This document shows, piece by piece, positions 60,759 to 64,000 of a stretch of 64,000 nt of DNA. The notes below the pieces were generated by a model. The model had not been told where the DNA came from and searched no databases. It worked only from the letters and a program-made list of their open reading frames with translations. Every line of letters starts with the position of its first letter. Position 1 is the first letter of the stretch. The translations under genes and the position numbers were made by a program. Source of the DNA: Streptomyces sp. NBC_00448 (GTDB lineage Bacteria > Actinomycetota > Actinomycetes > Streptomycetales > Streptomycetaceae); the NCBI RefSeq assembly GCF_036014115.1, contig NZ_CP107913.1:5697501-5761500 (forward strand). The letters run 5' to 3'.

Positions 60759-62075
60759 TCACGCCCCCAGCAGGGACTGGCCGCAGACGCGGACGACCTG
60801 GCCGGTGACGCCGCCGGAGCCGGCCGCCGCGAACCAGGCCACGGTCTCGGCGACGTCCTGCGGCTGGCCGCCCTGGCCGAGGGAGTTCATCCGCCGCCCG
60901 GCCTCGCGGATGAACAGCGGTACGGCGGCGGTCATCCGCGTCTCGATGAAGCCGGGGGCGACCGCGTTGACGGTGATGCCGCGCTCGCGCACCTCGGGGG
61001 CGGCGGCCAGCGCGCGGACGAAGCCGATGATGCCGGCCTTGGAGGCGGCGTAGTTGGTCTGGCCGACGTTGCCCGCGATGCCGGCGATGGACGCGGTGCC
61101 GACGATCCGGCCGTGCGGGCGGACCACGCCGGCCTTCAGCAGGTGGTCGGTGACGCGCAGCACGCTGCCGAGGTTGACCTCGATCACCGCGTCCCAGCCC
61201 TCGGCGGCCATGTTGGCGAGCTTGCGGTCGCGGGTGATGCCGGCGTTGTGCACGAGCACGTCCAGGCCGCCGGGCACCGCGGCCGCGATCCGCTCGGCGG
61301 CGTCGGGCGCGGTGATGTCCACGGTCAGCGCGGTGCCGCCGATCCGGGCCGCGGTCTCGGCGAGCGCGTCGGCCACCTGCGGTACGTCCAGGCAGATCAC
61401 GTGGGCGCCGTCCCTGGCGAGCGTGGCCGCGACCGCCGCGCCGATGCCGCGGGCCGCCCCGGTGACCAGCGCCGTACGCGTGCCGCCCGTCCCCGCGGAC
61501 TCGTCCCGGGCGGAGGCCGCGCCGGTCGCTTCGGCGTCCCCGGTGGTCGGCCCGCCCACCTCCGGGCCGACCTCGATCACCTGCCCGCTGACGTACGCCG
61601 ACTTGGGCGAGAGCAGGAACTCCAGCGTGGAGTCGGCGGCGGCGCCGGGCGCGAGCCGGACCAGCTGTACGGTCCTGCCCCGGCCGATCTCCTTGCCGAG
61701 CGAGCGGACGAAGCCCTCCAACGCCTGCTGGGCGGCGGCCTGGTGGACGTCGGCGTGGTCCGGCCGGGCGCCGAGCACCACCACCCGGCCGCACGCGGCC
61801 AGCGAACGCACCAGCGGGTGAAGGCTGTCGCGGACCGCCCGCAGCCCGGCCGGGTCGGTGATGCCCGTCGCGTCCAGCACCACCGCGGCGGGCCTCGGGT
61901 CGCCCGGGGCGGCGGGCGGCGCCGGCTCGCCGGCGGTCAACCGCAGCACGGGGCCGTCGAGTTCGGGGGTCGCGGCCGACCAGCGCCGCAGCGCGGTCGG
62001 CTGCGGCAGCCCGAGGCGCCGGGTGAGGAAGCGGCCGGGAGCCGTACCGGTGAAGCCGAGATAGCGGTCGGCCAT
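60759..62075 (-). CDS. Two-domain 3-oxoacyl-(ACP/CoA) reductase, FabG4-like
   Basis: A 438-residue reductase of two SDR domains. The C-terminal one is complete: TALVTGAARGIGAAVAATLAR, HNAGITRD, VGTASIAGIAG (Ser), TNYAASKAG (Tyr/Lys). The N-terminal one (residues about 1-170) has a Rossmann-like fold without the catalytic residues, as in mycobacterial HMwFabG (FabG4). It reduces 3-oxoacyl thioesters with NADH. ATG 62075 with AAGGAGAAGG upstream; the operator-like palindromes start 11 nt before it. Confidence 0.9.
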   Translation of the reverse strand: MADRYLGFTGTAPGRFLTRRLGLPQPTALRRWSAATPELDGPVLRLTAGEPAPPAAPGDPRPAAVVLDATGITDPAGLRAVRDSLHPLVRSLAACGRVVVLGARPDHADVHQAAAQQALEGFVRSLGKEIGRGRTVQLVRLAPGAAADSTLEFLLSPKSAYVSGQVIEVGPEVGGPTTGDAEATGAASARDESAGTGGTRTALVTGAARGIGAAVAATLARDGAHVICLDVPQVADALAETAARIGGTALTVDITAPDAAERIAAAVPGGLDVLVHNAGITRDRKLANMAAEGWDAVIEVNLGSVLRVTDHLLKAGVVRPHGRIVGTASIAGIAGNVGQTNYAASKAGIIGFVRALAAAPEVRERGITVNAVAPGFIETRMTAAVPLFIREAGRRMNSLGQGGQPQDVAETVAWFAAAGSGGVTGQVVRVCGQSLLGA

Positions 62076-62085
62076 TGGCCTTCTC

Positions 62086-62115
62086 CTTACTCTGGAGTAA
62101 GTTTACCGCCGGTAA
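62086..62115. promoter_or_regulatory. Tandem palindromic operators between fabG-like and thiolase genes
   Basis: CTTACTCTGGAGTAAG (62086-62101) is a perfect inverted repeat with 7-bp arms; TTACCGCCGGTAA (62103-62115) is a second, with 5-bp arms. Both are TTAC(N)n-GTAA type and overlap the divergent promoters of the fabG-like and thiolase genes, typical of a TetR repressor that responds to an acyl-CoA. Confidence 0.75.
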
Positions 62116-62163
62116 GGCTACTGGTGAGTTGTCGCTCCGGCCAAGAGCCCTCAGGAGTTCCGC

Positions 62164-63477
62164 ATGCATACCGTTCGCCGCGTCGCCGTCATCGCCGGCC
62201 ACCGCATCCCCTTCGCCCGCTCGGACGGCCCCTACGCCACGGCGTCCAACCAGGACATGCTCACGGCCGCGCTGAACGGCCTGGCCGAGCGCACCGGCCT
62301 GGCCGGCGGCGGCGCCCCCGCCGAAGGCCGCGCGACGGTGGGGGAGTTCGCGGCCGGGGCGGTGCTCAAGCACGCCCGCGACTTCAACCTCGCCCGGGAG
62401 ACCGTGCTCGGCTCCGTCCTCGACCCGACCACCCCCGCCTACGACATCCAGCAGGCGTGCGGCACCGGCCTCCAGGCCGTCTTCGCGGTCGCCGCCAAGA
62501 TCGCGCTCGGCGTGATCGACTCCGGCATCGCCGGCGGCGCCGACACCACCAGCGACGCGCCGCTCGGCGTCAACGACGAGCTGCGCCGTACCCTGCTCGC
62601 CGCCCGCCGCGCGAAGACCCTCGGTGGCCGCGCCCGCGCGCTGGCCGGGTTGCGCCCCCGCCACGTCGTGCCCGACATGCCGCGCAACGCCGAGCCGCGC
62701 ACCGGCCTGTCGATGGGCGAGCACGCCGCCGTCACCGCCGCGCGGTGGGGCATCACGCGGGCCGCGCAGGACGAGTTGGCCGCCGACAGCCACCGCAACC
62801 TCGCCGCCGCCTACGACCGCGGCTTCTTCGCGCCCCTGGTCAGCCCCTACCGCGGCCTGGACCGCGACCAGAACCTGCGGCCCGACTCCACCCCGGAGAA
62901 GCTGGCCCGGCTCAAGCCCGTCTACGGCGGGCCTGGCGGCACCATGACCGCGGGCAACTCCACGCCGCTCACCGACGGCGCCGCGGTGGTCCTGCTCGGC
63001 TCCGAGGAGTGGGCCGCCGCACGCGGGCTGACCCCGCTGGCGTACCTGACCGCGTACGAGACGGCCGCGGTCGACTTCGTCTCCGACCGGCCCGACGCCG
63101 ACGGGCTGCTCATGGCACCTGCCCACGCCGTACCGCGGATGCTGGAGCGGGCCGGACTCGGCCTCGGCGACTTCGACTTCTACGAGATCCACGAGGCGTT
63201 CGCGTCCCAGGTGCTGGCGACGCTGGCGGCCTGGGAGGACAAGGCGTTCTGTGCGGATCGGCTCGGGCTTTCCGCGCCGCTCGGCCCGATCGACCGCGGG
63301 CGGCTCAACGTGGCGGGGTCGTCCCTCGCCACCGGGCATCCGTTCGCCGCGACCGGGGCGCGGATCGTGGGGACCCTGGCGCAGCTCCTCGCGGAGCGGG
63401 GGTCGCCCGGGCGCGGCCTCGTCTCGATCTGCGCGGCGGGCGGACAGGGCGTCACCGCGGTGCTCGAACGTCCTTAG
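62164..63477 (+). CDS. Acetyl-CoA acetyltransferase/thiolase, FadA2-like
   Basis: A 437-residue thiolase with the acyl-binding Cys99 in QQACGTGLQAV, the His in ATGHPFAATGARI and the second Cys in SICAAGGQG. It cleaves or condenses acyl-CoA with acetyl-CoA. It starts at ATG 62164 after AGGAG. Divergent from the FabG4-like gene and matching the M. tuberculosis order htdX-fabG4 / fadA2. Confidence 0.93.
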   Translation: MHTVRRVAVIAGHRIPFARSDGPYATASNQDMLTAALNGLAERTGLAGGGAPAEGRATVGEFAAGAVLKHARDFNLARETVLGSVLDPTTPAYDIQQACGTGLQAVFAVAAKIALGVIDSGIAGGADTTSDAPLGVNDELRRTLLAARRAKTLGGRARALAGLRPRHVVPDMPRNAEPRTGLSMGEHAAVTAARWGITRAAQDELAADSHRNLAAAYDRGFFAPLVSPYRGLDRDQNLRPDSTPEKLARLKPVYGGPGGTMTAGNSTPLTDGAAVVLLGSEEWAAARGLTPLAYLTAYETAAVDFVSDRPDADGLLMAPAHAVPRMLERAGLGLGDFDFYEIHEAFASQVLATLAAWEDKAFCADRLGLSAPLGPIDRGRLNVAGSSLATGHPFAATGARIVGTLAQLLAERGSPGRGLVSICAAGGQGVTAVLERP

Positions 63478-63480
63478 CGG

Positions 63481-63700
63481 GACCGCCCGGGGTGCCCCGT
63501 CCCGTGAGTGCCCGGACCATTCGGTCCGTGGGTGGCCTGTCGCGCAGTTCTCCCCCTGGCTTCGCCGGGCGGTGCCCCCAGCGCCCCTGAGTACGTGCGG
63601 CTGCTCCGCAGCGCGCGGCAACTCGTGCCCGGGCATGGGGAACGGGCAGCCGACAACGGCGGGCAACCAGAACAGGGGCACGGGGAACTCCCCCAGGGGT
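63481..63700. repeat. Palindromic intergenic element C
   Basis: It carries GTCGCGCAGTTCTCCCCCTGG (63538-63558), shared with element B, then CTTCGCCGGGCGGTGCCCCCAGCG and, near its right end, CAGGGGCACGGGGAACTCCCCCAGGGG. Less symmetrical than A and B and probably decayed. It fills most of the 299-nt gap before the acyl-CoA ligase gene. No gene inside. Confidence 0.75.
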
Positions 63701-63776
63701 ACCCCAGCGACCGCCACGGCGGACCGCAACTGTGCAGGCAAGCCCAACCCACCCTCGAATTCGTGGAGCCGCAACC

Positions 63777-64000
63777 ATGTCGATCGAAGCAGGGCAACTG
63801 GTGCATCCGGCACCGCAGCTGGTGACCGAGGAAGGCCGGACCGTGCAGGCGGCCGTACCCCCGTTGGTCGAGGTGCCGAGGAGCGGCAGCTTGGCGGACA
63901 TCCCGTTCACGAACGCGGCCGAGGCTCCGCGGGACGCCGTGCTGAGCCGGGAGGGAGTGGACGGGACCTGGCGTGACGTGACCGCCGCGGAGTTCTGCGC
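63777..64000 (+). CDS. AMP-binding long-chain acyl-CoA ligase, N-terminal part
   Basis: The first 74 residues of an acyl-CoA synthetase, open to the window edge: MSIEAGQLVHPAPQL, then SLADIPFTNAAEAPRDAV, the usual start of actinobacterial long-chain fatty-acid-CoA ligases. It would activate fatty acids for the neighbouring thiolase, reductase and dehydratase. The ATG at 63777 has GGAG 8 nt upstream. The 3' end is outside the window. Confidence 0.75.
   Translation, partial: MSIEAGQLVHPAPQLVTEEGRTVQAAVPPLVEVPRSGSLADIPFTNAAEAPRDAVLSREGVDGTWRDVTAAEFC

Noticed and set aside
60708-63813. Very long open frames on both strands across the FabG-thiolase region
   Set aside because: They overlap genes with complete catalytic motifs and are low-complexity; shadow frames.

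Overview
The window comes from a high-GC Gram-positive filamentous actinomycete, most likely Streptomyces or a close relative in Streptomycetaceae. Third codon positions are strongly GC-biased, starts are often GTG, and the window carries developmental genes of the bldN/rsbN type, a rex-hemACD operon with a Rex operator, futalosine-pathway menaquinone genes and a class I lysyl-tRNA synthetase. I see no phage, IS, integron, CRISPR or tRNA gene. The identifications rest on motifs and family knowledge read from the sequence; no search was run.

Layout. 1-2346: 3' two thirds of a 23S rRNA gene, the 5S rRNA gene and a strong terminator, i.e. the end of an rrn operon. 2375-9651: HAD phosphatase, MFS transporter, AcuC-like deacetylase, a conserved phosphatase-like protein, an excisionase-type HTH protein, the 32-residue ribosomal protein bS22, an SDR-fold epimerase and a lysophospholipid acyltransferase. 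9749-13843: the sporulation sigma factor BldN with its putative membrane anti-sigma factor RsbN, a HAD-IB phosphatase and a glutaredoxin-like protein. 14058-21143: DEDDh exonuclease, then rex-hemA-hemC-hemD-hemB, which makes haem precursors from glutamyl-tRNA under NADH/NAD control. 21235-26580: a secreted protein, a DUF4253 protein, and divergent argS and lysS separated by two perfect DnaA boxes.

26926-36108: DUF2637 membrane protein, two DUF3558 lipoproteins, rtcB, a DUF3592 protein, an SDR, a membrane protein, and a translationally coupled fchA-folD pair in which FolD has lost its cyclohydrolase lysine. 36563-41735: a secreted GH87-type alpha-1,3-glucanase, two TetR regulators with likely operators and divergent targets, and a conserved protein. 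42019-50120: hemL, a phosphoglycerate-mutase-fold protein, a lipoprotein with a polysaccharide-deacetylase-like fold, and the System II cytochrome c maturation genes resA-ccdA-resB-ccsB. 50164-58109: mqnL, mqnP, ubiX and mqnE of the futalosine menaquinone route, interleaved with a lipoprotein, a rhomboid protease and an Lrp/AsnC regulator. 58167-64000: GNAT, DUF4229, TetR, then an HtdX-like dehydratase and a FabG4-like reductase divergent from a FadA2-like thiolase, and the start of an acyl-CoA ligase.

Overall the window is mostly housekeeping: translation, haem, menaquinone and cytochrome c supply (one respiratory theme across three clusters), one-carbon metabolism and fatty-acid metabolism. 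The most interesting signals are the split FolD/FchA module, the paired DnaA boxes between argS and lysS, the dispersed palindromic intergenic repeats, the degenerate methyltransferase half of HemD, several perfect operator palindromes and a recurrent leaderless-promoter pattern.
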